Origin: Anianibacter sp965662745
GTDB lineage: Bacteria > Pseudomonadota > Alphaproteobacteria > Rhodobacterales > Rhodobacteraceae
Reading direction: 5' to 3'
Assembly (NCBI GenBank): GCA_965662745.1
Contig: CBFIJK010000001.1
Location: forward strand, 120,474 to 184,473
Length of the DNA: 64,000 nucleotides
The translations under genes were made by a program, and so were the position numbers. A model generated the notes under the pieces. The model was not told where the DNA came from. It saw only the letters and a list, made by a program, of their open reading frames with translations, and searched no databases. Shown in pieces: positions 52,193-60,104 of the stretch (position 1 is its first letter; each line of letters starts with the position of its first letter).

Positions 52193-52945
52193 ATGAGTGA
52201 CGATAGCCAGAAAACCACCCATTTCGGGAATGAGACGATCCGCGAAGAGGACAAGGCCGGACGCGTCCATGGCGTGTTTACCTCGGTCGCCTCGCGCTAC
52301 GACATCATGAACGACGTGATGTCGGTGGGAATTCACCGGCTCTGGAAGGATGCGATGATGGATTGGCTGGCTCCTCGGCCTGGCCAGCGCCTTCTCGATG
52401 TTGCGGGCGGGACAGGCGATATCGCCTTTCGCTTCCTTGGCCGCGCGCCAGGGGCGAGCGCGGTCGTCTGCGACATGACCGAATCGATGCTGATCTCGGG
52501 CCGCCAGCGTGCGGATGCCGAGGCGATGGCGGACCGGCTGGACTGGGTTGTCGGTGACGCGATGGCGCTGCCCTTCGACGATGCCAGTTTCGACGTCTAC
52601 ACCATTAGCTTTGGCATTCGGAACGTGACCCGCCCGCAAGAGGCCCTGGACGAGGCGTTTCGCGTCCTCAAACCCGGCGGTCGCCTGATGGTGCTGGAAT
52701 TCAGCCAGCTTCCCGTGCCCGCGATGCAATGGGCCTATGACCGCTATTCCTACAACGTGATCCCGGCCATGGGACAGGCCATCGCCAATGATCGGGACAG
52801 CTATCAATACCTTGTCGAATCGATCCGTAAATTTCCCGATCAGGACACGTTTGCCGGGATGATCCGCATCGCCGGGTTCGAGCAGGTGAAATACCGCAAC
52901 CTGTCCATGGGCATCGCCGCCCTGCATTCGGGCTGGAAGATTTGA
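52193..52945 (+). CDS. ubiE: Ubiquinone/menaquinone C-methyltransferase UbiE
   Basis: 250 residues. THFGNETIREEDKAGRVHGVFTSVASRYDIMNDVMS opens the protein; SAM motif LLDVAGGTGDIAFRFL and ISFGIRNVTRPQEALDEAFRVLKPGG are diagnostic. It methylates the benzoquinone ring in ubiquinone synthesis. Its stop overlaps the TTG start of ubiB (TTGA). Confidence 0.96.
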   Translation: MSDDSQKTTHFGNETIREEDKAGRVHGVFTSVASRYDIMNDVMSVGIHRLWKDAMMDWLAPRPGQRLLDVAGGTGDIAFRFLGRAPGASAVVCDMTESMLISGRQRADAEAMADRLDWVVGDAMALPFDDASFDVYTISFGIRNVTRPQEALDEAFRVLKPGGRLMVLEFSQLPVPAMQWAYDRYSYNVIPAMGQAIANDRDSYQYLVESIRKFPDQDTFAGMIRIAGFEQVKYRNLSMGIAALHSGWKI

Positions 52946-54468
52946 GAGGCCCGCACAATATCTGGCGGCTGATCCGCACCGGAGCGACGCTTGAACGGAC
53001 TGGCGCAATGCGCGTGGTGCTTGATGCCTTCCAGGCGCCCAAGACGCTTCGGCTTGGCGCGCGTATCCTAGGGTGGCCCTTTGCCTGGCTCGGCTACAAG
53101 GGCGATCCCGATCTGCCGCCCGTCACACGCGCGCTGACCGCACTAGGCCCGGCCTACATCAAGTTCGGCCAGATCCTGTCGACCCGCCCCGACGTGGTGG
53201 GCGAGGAACTGGCGATGCAGCTTCGGGTCTTGCAGGACAAGCTGCCGCCCTTCCCGCTGGCCGAGGCCAAGCGCACCATCGAAACCGAGCTGGAACAGCC
53301 CTGGGACAGCCTGTTTTCACACCTGTCCGAACCGGTTGCCGCCGCCTCGATCGCGCAAGTGCACAAGGCGCGGCTGAAAGACGGCGGTCGGCAGGTCGCG
53401 GTGAAGGTGCTTCGCCCCGGCATCGAAAAAGCATTCCGCAAGGATGTTGACGCTTTCTACCTCGCCGCCACGCTGATCGAATGGCTTGCGCCTTCGGCGC
53501 GCCGGTTGCGTCCAATGGACGTGATCAAGCATTTCGACGGTGTCGTGACGGGCGAATTGGATTTGCGGCTAGAGGCGTCCGCCGCCGCTGAATTCGCTGC
53601 GAATACCGCCAAGGACGAAGGCTTTCAGGTGCCGCGTGTCGCATGGTTCCTGTCCTCGCGCCGCGTGATGACGCTCGACTGGGTCGAGGGCGAACAGGCC
53701 GGGGACATCGTCGCCATCGACGCGGCGGGCCATGATCGGCGCGCGCTTGGGGAACGGGTGCTGCGTCTCTTTCTCAACCACGCCCTGCGCGACGGCTATT
53801 TCCATGCCGACATGCATCAGGGAAACCTGAAGATCGCGCCCGATGGCGATATCATCGCGATTGATTTCGGGATCATGGGGCGGATCGACGAATACACCCG
53901 CCGGGTCTATGCCGAGATCCTTTTTGGCTTCATCCGGCAAGACTATCGCCGCATCGCCGAGGTCCATTTCGAGGCTGGCTATGTCCCCGCCGACCGCGAT
54001 GTCGATGAATTCGCCCGCGCCCTGCGCGCCGTGGGAGAGCCGATCTTCGGGCTGGATGCGACGCAGGTGTCCATGGGGCGCCTGCTGAACTACCTTTTTG
54101 AGGTGACCGAACGCTTCGGCATGGAAACGCGGACAGAGCTTATTCTGTTGCAGCGCACAATGGTCGTGGTCGAGGGCGTGGCGCGATCGCTCAACCCGCA
54201 GATCAATATCTGGTCCGTCGCACAGCCCATTGTCGAGCGCTACATTCGCGAGAACATTGGCCCCAAGGCCTTGGCGCGCGATCTGTTCCGCACCGTACGC
54301 GTGTTGTCCCGGTTCGGTCCGAAACTGCCGCATTACGCCGAATCGGCGCTGATCCGGCAGGGGCAGGATCCAGAGCCTTCGCGCGGCCAGCGCTACATGC
54401 CTTTCGTGTGGATGGCCCTCGGCGGCGCAGTGGTCGGCGTTTCGGTCTGGGCGGGCACCCTGATTTAG
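52942..54468 (+). CDS. ubiB: Ubiquinone biosynthesis ATPase-like protein UbiB
   Basis: 508 residues from a TTG at 52942 overlapping the ubiE stop by 4 bases. The atypical-kinase (ABC1/ADCK) features are the KxGQ motif in GPAYIKFGQILSTRPD, the alanine-rich loop EPVAAASIAQVHKARL, VKVLRPG, and the DFG-like AIDFGIMGRID. A C-terminal membrane segment (about 485-505) anchors it. It supports coenzyme Q assembly in the membrane with UbiE and others. Confidence 0.95.
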   Translation: MRGPHNIWRLIRTGATLERTGAMRVVLDAFQAPKTLRLGARILGWPFAWLGYKGDPDLPPVTRALTALGPAYIKFGQILSTRPDVVGEELAMQLRVLQDKLPPFPLAEAKRTIETELEQPWDSLFSHLSEPVAAASIAQVHKARLKDGGRQVAVKVLRPGIEKAFRKDVDAFYLAATLIEWLAPSARRLRPMDVIKHFDGVVTGELDLRLEASAAAEFAANTAKDEGFQVPRVAWFLSSRRVMTLDWVEGEQAGDIVAIDAAGHDRRALGERVLRLFLNHALRDGYFHADMHQGNLKIAPDGDIIAIDFGIMGRIDEYTRRVYAEILFGFIRQDYRRIAEVHFEAGYVPADRDVDEFARALRAVGEPIFGLDATQVSMGRLLNYLFEVTERFGMETRTELILLQRTMVVVEGVARSLNPQINIWSVAQPIVERYIRENIGPKALARDLFRTVRVLSRFGPKLPHYAESALIRQGQDPEPSRGQRYMPFVWMALGGAVVGVSVWAGTLI

Positions 54469-55295
54469 ATCGTATCGAGCCAAGCCACTTCTTCTGCAAA
54501 CGCCTCGGCGTAGCCGGGCCAGCCCCTCTCAGCCATCCAAGCGCAATAGACCGCGATCCGCCAATGCAGGAACGGCGCTGCAATGTGGTAAGTCTCGATG
54601 AGTGTGCGGTCGCCGTAAGCCGTCAGAACATCATCCAGCGCCTGACCAGTCAGCGTGTCGCCGCCATAAAGCCGTCTCATGCCCGGCGACAGGAAGACCG
54701 AGAGATCAATCGCCGGGTCCCCGATGGCCGGACATTGCCAGTCGATGAGCCGCACGCCCCGCGCTGTCTGCACCATGTTCGCCAGAACCGGATCGCCATG
54801 AAGCTGTGCCTGGGTCGGCAGATCGGGACAGTCCAGCCGCGGCGCGGCCAGTTGGGCTGCGTATTCGGGCGAAAGGCTCGCGATCATCTCGTCGCACTGC
54901 TCGGTCAGCTTTGATCCTGAGAGAACCGGCAAACCAGCCAAGGGCTCTTCCCGGTGCAGCCGGGCCAACGCCCGGGCACCGTCAGCATCCTTGGGTTCTG
55001 TTCCATCCAGGGCCTCCATCGCGATCCAATGTTGGCCTTCGTGATCACCCCGCGCAGTCGGCTTCGGCGCGAGGTTCAAAGATGAAAAAGCCTTTAGCGC
55101 GGGGTATTCGGCGCCTGGGTCATTGCGGAACAGCGGTGTGTCAGCCTCGGGCCGAAAGAGTTTGACGACCACCTGCCCCAGCTTCCAGCAGTGATTGACC
55201 CTGCCGCCGGGCAAGAGCACCCAATCCCCGCTACCCAGCCCTTGATCGGCCAGCGCCCGCGACAGCGATAGGGGTATGCTTCCCGTGCGTTCCAT
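54465..55295 (-). CDS. Aminoglycoside phosphotransferase / choline kinase-fold protein
   Basis: 276 residues. The catalytic loop is QLHGDPVLANMVQT, with the metal-binding Asp in VRLIDWQCPAIGDPAIDL; the N-lobe begins LPGGRVNHCWKLGQVVVKLF. It looks like a small-molecule kinase (choline, aminoglycoside or sugar). Its stop overlaps the ubiB stop region by 4 bases, convergent. It may head a minus-strand group with flgD, but 58 bases and the unrelated function argue that it is independent. Confidence 0.82.
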   Translation of the reverse strand: MERTGSIPLSLSRALADQGLGSGDWVLLPGGRVNHCWKLGQVVVKLFRPEADTPLFRNDPGAEYPALKAFSSLNLAPKPTARGDHEGQHWIAMEALDGTEPKDADGARALARLHREEPLAGLPVLSGSKLTEQCDEMIASLSPEYAAQLAAPRLDCPDLPTQAQLHGDPVLANMVQTARGVRLIDWQCPAIGDPAIDLSVFLSPGMRRLYGGDTLTGQALDDVLTAYGDRTLIETYHIAAPFLHWRIAVYCAWMAERGWPGYAEAFAEEVAWLDTI

Positions 55296-55353
55296 GGGCC
55301 GCAGCCATGGTCATTCGCGGCGATCTTGGCAAGTCACCGCCGAAGCCCAGACT

Positions 55354-56022
55354 TCAGTTCGCCCGCAAACCGGTGATCTGATCCGTCCCAAGCACCTGCC
55401 CGCTAGCCGTGATCAACCTCGTATCGCCGCCCTCGATCCGCGCCTCGGCAATGCGGGCGTAGGATACGGCGGGGGTTTCGCCAAGACTGGAGGTGCCGCT
55501 GAAATGCTCGACACTGACCGAATAATCACCTGGGAGAAGCGCCGATCCACGCGCGTCGCGTCCCGACCACGACATCTCGCCATCGCTGCGCCCAAGATCG
55601 ATCCGCGCCACATCCCGATCGCCTTGCCGCACCACGAGTTCGCTGCGCGTCGCCGTGGCCGGAACGTCGGTCTGAAGCGCAAGGGTGCTGCCATCGACCC
55701 GTAGCACGCCTTCGACCCGCGCCTCTTTCCCGATCCAGTCAGCCACACCCGCGACACCCGATTGCGCGAAGGCGGCGGTCATGGCCTGAAGCAGGTCGTT
55801 CGTGCGCACCTGTTGTTCCACACCCGAGAACGTCGCCAGCTGAACGGCGAAATCCTCGGACGCGATCGGATTGAGCGGGTCCTGATTTTCCATCTGGACC
55901 GTCAGCATCTGCAGGAAAGTCTCGAAATCCGACGAGATCTTGCTTTCGGATGTCTCTGTCTTGGCGTTGGCGGGTTTGCTGGTCTGCGGGGCGGCCTGCG
56001 CGCCGTCTAAGGTGGTTATCAT
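55354..56022 (-). CDS. flgD: Flagellar hook assembly protein FlgD
   Basis: 222 residues. FLQMLTVQMENQDPLNPIASEDFAVQLATFSGVEQQVRTNDLL is the FlgD N-terminal signature, followed by a FlgD Ig-like/Tudor region (about 100-200). It forms the hook cap that guides FlgE assembly. It lies 4 bases after fliK on the same strand. The gene looks intact although much of the flagellar cluster is missing nearby. Confidence 0.93.
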   Translation of the reverse strand: MITTLDGAQAAPQTSKPANAKTETSESKISSDFETFLQMLTVQMENQDPLNPIASEDFAVQLATFSGVEQQVRTNDLLQAMTAAFAQSGVAGVADWIGKEARVEGVLRVDGSTLALQTDVPATATRSELVVRQGDRDVARIDLGRSDGEMSWSGRDARGSALLPGDYSVSVEHFSGTSSLGETPAVSYARIAEARIEGGDTRLITASGQVLGTDQITGLRAN

Positions 56023-56026
56023 CTGA

Positions 56027-57751
56027 TCATACCCTGAGGTTGAGGCGGTCTGTTGGAATCGTCGTCATGGGGATGGGCGTCGTGTCCGCGTCCATGCGGA
56101 TCAGCCCTTCACCGACGCGGTGACCATCGGTGGCCGCCGGGTGGTGCTGCCGGTCCTCGCCGAAGCTGAAATTGAGATCGGTAAAGCCCATTTGCCGGAA
56201 TTCGGCGGCAAGATCGGGCAGGTGCCGCCGCAAGAGCGCGGCCGTATCATCGCGCTGCGCGATGATCTGGATCGACATTTCATCGCCGCGTCCGGTCATC
56301 CTGATCTCGACCTTGCCAAGCTCTTCCGGGTGCAGCGCAATCTCGACGCTTTGCGCGGATGGGTTGGCGATGACTGCCGCCAGGATCTGCCGGACTGGCG
56401 GCGCCGCCGGAAGGTCCGGGCGCGCGTTGCGTGATGTGCGGATCGGCGCCTCATCCTGCGCCACTGGCGTTGAAGAGAATTCGGCCTGTTCCGGTGCCAA
56501 GACGTCGATCCGGTCCACTGCAGGGATCGGCGCCGCGTTCTGAAGCGTCTCGATTGGCAGCTTGGGCGCGGGCAGAGGTGCAATTGCTTGCCTCAAGGTC
56601 ACTTGAACCGCTTCATTGGGGCGCGATACGGAAATCGGTGCTTCGTGAATTGCGTCACGCGGGCTGGACGGCACCGCCTTGGGAAACGCCTGTTCGACAG
56701 GTTTTGGCGAAATCTCATTCTGGATCGCGGCTCGGGGAATTTGACTAGCCTGAGACAGTGCCACCAGGCTGTGGTCGCTGGGCAGTGCGCTGACATGCGT
56801 GGCAAGCGGGTTGACGAAAGGCTGCGGGATCGGTGCTGCCGTCGCGTTCTTTCCGGTTTCCGAAAGAACCGGCATCTCGCCTTTCGGCCCGAGCGAAGCG
56901 GGATGGGCTTGAGCAATGATCTCTGATGGCTTTCCGGGGTGCGCCGGGCCACTTTCGCGACCTGCAGACGGCGCGGGCACGCGCATTTCTGCGGCGCCGC
57001 GTTTTGAGACCTCCAGTTTCACATGTTCCGGTTCCGCGCGCTGAAGAACAGTGTCCAGTGTGATGATTTGACCCTCAGAATCGGCACCGCGGCGAGCCGC
57101 CCGGGCGAGAAGTGCGTTTGGGTAATCCTCCTTATGCGGGCCCTTCGGGTCTGTTTTCCCAACCATCGGGGCAATCTGGGATGTGGTTGCAATCTCATAC
57201 GGTTCGGCGGGCGTTAGTTTCGGTGCATTTTGGCCAGTATCTGCAAACGGGATCGAAGGCGCTGCGCGAGGGGCGACATGCGACCGGACGATGAAATTAC
57301 CCGTGGGCAGCGATGATTGAGGAGTCATCGGCAGTCGAGGGTCGCTAGCTACGGGCGGAACCTTTGGACCGCCTTCTGGCCGGGTTGGCGCGACGGCTGA
57401 CGGGACGTCCACCGCCACAGGCCCTTTCAGGAGGGCCACATGTGCAGGGGAGCTTGGCGACTGCAGCAGAGTGAAGCCGGCAGAAGGCAGCTCGACAATA
57501 CCGTCATCGGCCCTCTCGATCACATCCTTCACCTCAGCCTGAAGGTCCGTCGTCGGGAGTTCCACGGGCGTACGTTCCACGATCAATCCGATGTGATCCA
57601 TGGCCGCGTCCGGCGCAATGTCGATCAACGCCTCCCCGACCATCACCGCGAACTCTGTGCCGGGTTCACCGGGAATCGCCAGAGGGACGGAAGCAGGCGC
57701 TGGGGCCGCGACCGCAAAGGTCATCAAGCTGGGGGCTGTGTTTGGCGTCAT
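56027..57751 (-). CDS. fliK: Flagellar hook-length control protein FliK
   Basis: 574 residues. Most of the protein is a long, proline/alanine-rich, probably disordered region; the C-terminal Flg_hook domain (about 475-560) reads SVEIALHPEELGKVEIRMTGRGDEMSIQII and DTAALLRRHLPDLAAEFRQMGF. It acts as the ruler that stops hook growth and switches export specificity. Frame is intact. The gene shares a 76-base divergent control region with the flgJ-like gene. Confidence 0.9.
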   Translation of the reverse strand: MTPNTAPSLMTFAVAAPAPASVPLAIPGEPGTEFAVMVGEALIDIAPDAAMDHIGLIVERTPVELPTTDLQAEVKDVIERADDGIVELPSAGFTLLQSPSSPAHVALLKGPVAVDVPSAVAPTRPEGGPKVPPVASDPRLPMTPQSSLPTGNFIVRSHVAPRAAPSIPFADTGQNAPKLTPAEPYEIATTSQIAPMVGKTDPKGPHKEDYPNALLARAARRGADSEGQIITLDTVLQRAEPEHVKLEVSKRGAAEMRVPAPSAGRESGPAHPGKPSEIIAQAHPASLGPKGEMPVLSETGKNATAAPIPQPFVNPLATHVSALPSDHSLVALSQASQIPRAAIQNEISPKPVEQAFPKAVPSSPRDAIHEAPISVSRPNEAVQVTLRQAIAPLPAPKLPIETLQNAAPIPAVDRIDVLAPEQAEFSSTPVAQDEAPIRTSRNARPDLPAAPPVRQILAAVIANPSAQSVEIALHPEELGKVEIRMTGRGDEMSIQIIAQRDDTAALLRRHLPDLAAEFRQMGFTDLNFSFGEDRQHHPAATDGHRVGEGLIRMDADTTPIPMTTIPTDRLNLRV

Positions 57752-57774
57752 GGTGCCAATCTGCCCGCATCAGG

Positions 57775-57789
57775 TTACCGCATCTTTAC
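57775..57789. promoter_or_regulatory. CtrA-like direct repeat between fliK and flgJ-like genes
   Basis: TTAC-N7-TTAC (57775-57778 and 57786-57789), which matches the half-site spacing of the alphaproteobacterial CtrA box TTAA-N7-TTAA with the last base of each half changed. It is symmetrically placed between two divergent flagellar genes, so it could control both. Confidence 0.35.
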
Positions 57790-57827
57790 CGGTTTGGGGC
57801 AGTGATGCCGCCAGAACGGAGGAAATA

Positions 57828-58097
57828 ATGCAAATTCTACCGATTTCACCGCAGACTTCACGAAATGAGCCACTAAGGGCAGTTGCCGAAAAACTTGAGG
57901 CGCAGTTCCTGTCCGAAATGCTGAAGAGCGCCAGGCTGGACGCCGCGCCATCACCGTTCGGCGGCGGGGCGGGCGAGGACCAGTTCGCCTCGTTCCTCAG
58001 GCAGGCGCAGGCCGAGAAGATGGCGGAGACGGGGGGGATTGGCCTAGCGGAAACCATCTTTCAAAGCCTCGTCAAGCGCAGCGAGGCCGGGGAATGA
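57828..58097 (+). CDS. flgJ: FlgJ-like rod-binding protein
   Basis: 89 residues from the ATG at 57828, with GGAGG 4-5 bases upstream. It corresponds to the N-terminal rod-binding domain of FlgJ without the muramidase domain: LRAVAEKLEAQFLSEMLKSARLD and FASFLRQAQAEKMAETGGIGLAETIFQSL. This short form is normal in alphaproteobacteria. It is followed by the FlgN-like gene with a 4-base overlap (ATGA). Confidence 0.88.
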   Translation: MQILPISPQTSRNEPLRAVAEKLEAQFLSEMLKSARLDAAPSPFGGGAGEDQFASFLRQAQAEKMAETGGIGLAETIFQSLVKRSEAGE

Positions 58098-58417
58098 GCG
58101 TCGCCGATGTCCTGTCACTCAGCGCAGAGGAAAAGGCCGCCATCCTGTCGGGCCGGTTCGGCGATCTGGCAGCGATTTCAGCGCGAAAGGAACGGGCGCT
58201 GTCACACCTGGCCCCAACCGATCCATCCGATATCGCCCGTTTGAAGAAGGCCGCGCAGGAAAACGAACGCCTGCTTGGCGCTGTTCGGCTTGGCCTCATG
58301 CGGGCACGCGCCCGGATACAGGCACTGCATGGTGTGGGCGATCTGAAAACCTACGATGCGACTGGCGCCGCACGCAGCCTCGCACCAGGAGCGGGCCGCC
58401 TGACCCGTACCGCCTGA
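58094..58417 (+). CDS. FlgN-like flagellar protein (putative chaperone)
   Basis: 107 residues, predicted mostly helical (LSAEEKAAILSGRFGDLAAISARKERALSHL, LKKAAQENERLLGAVRLGLMRARARIQAL). The size, helical character and position next to flgJ fit a FlgN-type export chaperone for hook-associated proteins FlgK/FlgL, whose genes are not seen here. I base the name on context and character rather than on a clear signature. Confidence 0.7.
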   Translation: MSVADVLSLSAEEKAAILSGRFGDLAAISARKERALSHLAPTDPSDIARLKKAAQENERLLGAVRLGLMRARARIQALHGVGDLKTYDATGAARSLAPGAGRLTRTA

Positions 58418-58456
58418 AGCCTTCGATTCAAATGCGCCGCAATCGAATGGCGCAGC

Positions 58457-58471
58457 TTAGGGAAGGCTTAA
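58457..58471 (+). promoter_or_regulatory. CtrA-like site upstream of the flagellin remnant
   Basis: TTAG-N7-TTAA (58457-58471), one base from the CtrA consensus TTAA-N7-TTAA, 140 bases before the flagellin ATG. The same TTAG-N7-TTAA arrangement occurs upstream of flgE on the other strand. Confidence 0.45.
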
Positions 58472-58610
58472 ACCCCTGCAATCATACCTCATCCCGCGTC
58501 CAAAGCGACGAGTCTGGGGGCGACCCGGCCAAGGTCAGAATGACCGGAACAAGCGCAATTTCGCGCGAAATCACGGCGGTTGAACCCGCCGACGGACGAA
58601 AGGAACAGTC

Positions 58611-58775
58611 ATGTCCAGCATCCTGACCAACAACAGTGCAATGGTCGCACTTCAGACGCTCAAGGGGATCAATTCATCCCTGTCGAAGACACAGAACGAG
58701 ATCTCGACCGGCAAATCGGTGGCGACGGCAAAAGACAACTCCACCGTCTGGATCACCTTGGCGTTCGATGAATAG
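58611..58775 (+). pseudogene. fliC: Flagellin gene remnant (5' end only)
   Basis: The ATG at 58611 has AAAGGA 6 bases upstream and encodes SSILTNNSAMVALQTLKGIN then SLSKTQNEISTGKSVATAKDNS, the highly conserved start of alphaproteobacterial flagellin. After Ser44 the flagellin sequence stops; the next ten codons (TVWITLAFDE) are the antisense of flgE, and TAG follows at 58773. A 54-residue peptide cannot form a filament. Promoter, ribosome-binding site and first 44 codons look undamaged, so the loss may be recent. Confidence 0.9.
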
Positions 58776-60007
58776 GCGCGTTGCGTCTGGATCAGCTGCG
58801 TCAGTTCGGCGGCCACATCCGTGGCGCTTTCCTCGCGCGAATAGCCGATCAGTTCCCCGGTCGGGCCGTCGCCCGCATCCCACAGGAAGAACGCGCCGCT
58901 TTCGGGCGACACCTCATACGCCTGATCGCTCAGCGCGACGAGACCGTTGGGATTGGGGACATCGACAAGCGGAATCTGATAGATCGTCCGGGTAAAGCCA
59001 ATGTCGTAGATCGCGTGCAGGAACCCGTTCGCGTCCGCTTCCACAGAGGTCAGGTTGCCGACCGGCGATCCGTTCTTTTCGATAGCGGTGGGCGCAAAGC
59101 TGTCGGACAGCTGCGTCATCCCGTTGGGATCCCCATAGGTTCCTATATTGAGCTCGATCGGCCCGCCTGCTGCAGCCAGGGTGATGATGCCGGTCGTGTC
59201 GTCATAGGGCCCGCCCGAAACAACCGCGACATCGCTCAACGTTCCGCCCGTTGCACGGCTGTTGTCAAATTCGAGGGTGAACTGTCCGACGACCGCCCCG
59301 CCCGCCGCACTGTCGTGGATGGTCATGCTCCAGGTGTTTTGGGTGCCTGCGGGAGGCACCTCTGGCGTGAAGGTGATGTCCAGCGTCTCGGAGGTGCCCA
59401 TGTTGCCGAAATATTCGATCGACAGATCCTCGCTGTCGCCTGCCGATCCCAACTCTGTCGCGGTGGCGGGAAGGTTCACGCCAAGCGTCATGCTGGTCGT
59501 CGGGTCGCCCGCGAACTGGTTGACCCCGACGCGCACCGGTTCAAGCCCGGCGATGGTGTCGCGCGGAAAGCTGGGGATCGTGCCGTCGATATTCGCAGGC
59601 CAGCCCATCAGGACCTGGCCGGTTTCATTCACCAGAAGACCTGTATCATCGGGCCGAAAAGACCCGGTCGTCATCAGTTGCAGCGGCAGGTTGCCATTGT
59701 CGTTCTTGACGGAAACGGCCGTCGTGACAGGAAGCATGCCGCGCCCGCTGATCGCGAAATCCGTCGGGTTCGACGTGGAAATCAGAGGACCTCGCTCGTC
59801 GATCACCCGCATTGTGGTCGATCTGACGCCGCCCGCCGAATAGGACGATCCACCAGCGCCCTGGATGACGAGAGAGTGGAAATCCGATTGCGCCCGCTTG
59901 TAGCCGTAGGTCGACGAGTTCGCGATATTGTCTGAAATCGTGGCAAGGCGCGTTGCGTTGGCGTTAAGCCCCGCGACCCCCGCCGCAAGAGAGGATGAAA
60001 TGGTCAT
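58652..60007 (-). CDS. flgE: Flagellar hook protein FlgE with its native C-terminus replaced
   Basis: 451 residues from the ATG at 60007. TISSSLAAGVAGLNANATRLATISDNIANSSTYGYKRAQ is the rod/hook-family N-terminus; the FlgE D1 region (ELIGYSREESATDVAAELTQLIQTQRAYSSNAKVIQTV) is intact to about position 58742. In normal FlgE a final D0 helix of around 10-15 residues follows. Here it is replaced by about 30 residues read antisense from the flagellin remnant (LSFAVATDLPVEISFCVFDR, ending at 58652). Because the terminal D0 helix pairs with the N-terminal helix in the hook core, this protein is unlikely to polymerise. Confidence 0.88.
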   Translation of the reverse strand: MTISSSLAAGVAGLNANATRLATISDNIANSSTYGYKRAQSDFHSLVIQGAGGSSYSAGGVRSTTMRVIDERGPLISTSNPTDFAISGRGMLPVTTAVSVKNDNGNLPLQLMTTGSFRPDDTGLLVNETGQVLMGWPANIDGTIPSFPRDTIAGLEPVRVGVNQFAGDPTTSMTLGVNLPATATELGSAGDSEDLSIEYFGNMGTSETLDITFTPEVPPAGTQNTWSMTIHDSAAGGAVVGQFTLEFDNSRATGGTLSDVAVVSGGPYDDTTGIITLAAAGGPIELNIGTYGDPNGMTQLSDSFAPTAIEKNGSPVGNLTSVEADANGFLHAIYDIGFTRTIYQIPLVDVPNPNGLVALSDQAYEVSPESGAFFLWDAGDGPTGELIGYSREESATDVAAELTQLIQTQRAYSSNAKVIQTVELSFAVATDLPVEISFCVFDRDELIPLSV

Positions 60008-60063
60008 GACTGCGCCTTTCTGCTGCAACCTTATGTCTTGGCCTCAGCATTAGGCGCGCAGGC

Positions 60064-60078
60064 TTAATGGCGCGCTAA
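60064..60078 (-). promoter_or_regulatory. CtrA-like site upstream of flgE
   Basis: On the minus strand TTAG-N7-TTAA (60078 to 60064), 57 bases before the flgE ATG. It has the same half-site pair as the site upstream of the flagellin remnant. Confidence 0.45.
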
Positions 60079-60104
60079 CGTCTAAAATTCTCGGCAATGA
60101 GTCC

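Noticed and set aside
57828..58417. FlgJ and FlgN-like genes as further deletion fragments
   Set aside because: Both are complete, with good ribosome-binding sites and an ATGA overlap. The short FlgJ without muramidase is normal for alphaproteobacteria, so they are intact survivors rather than truncated genes.
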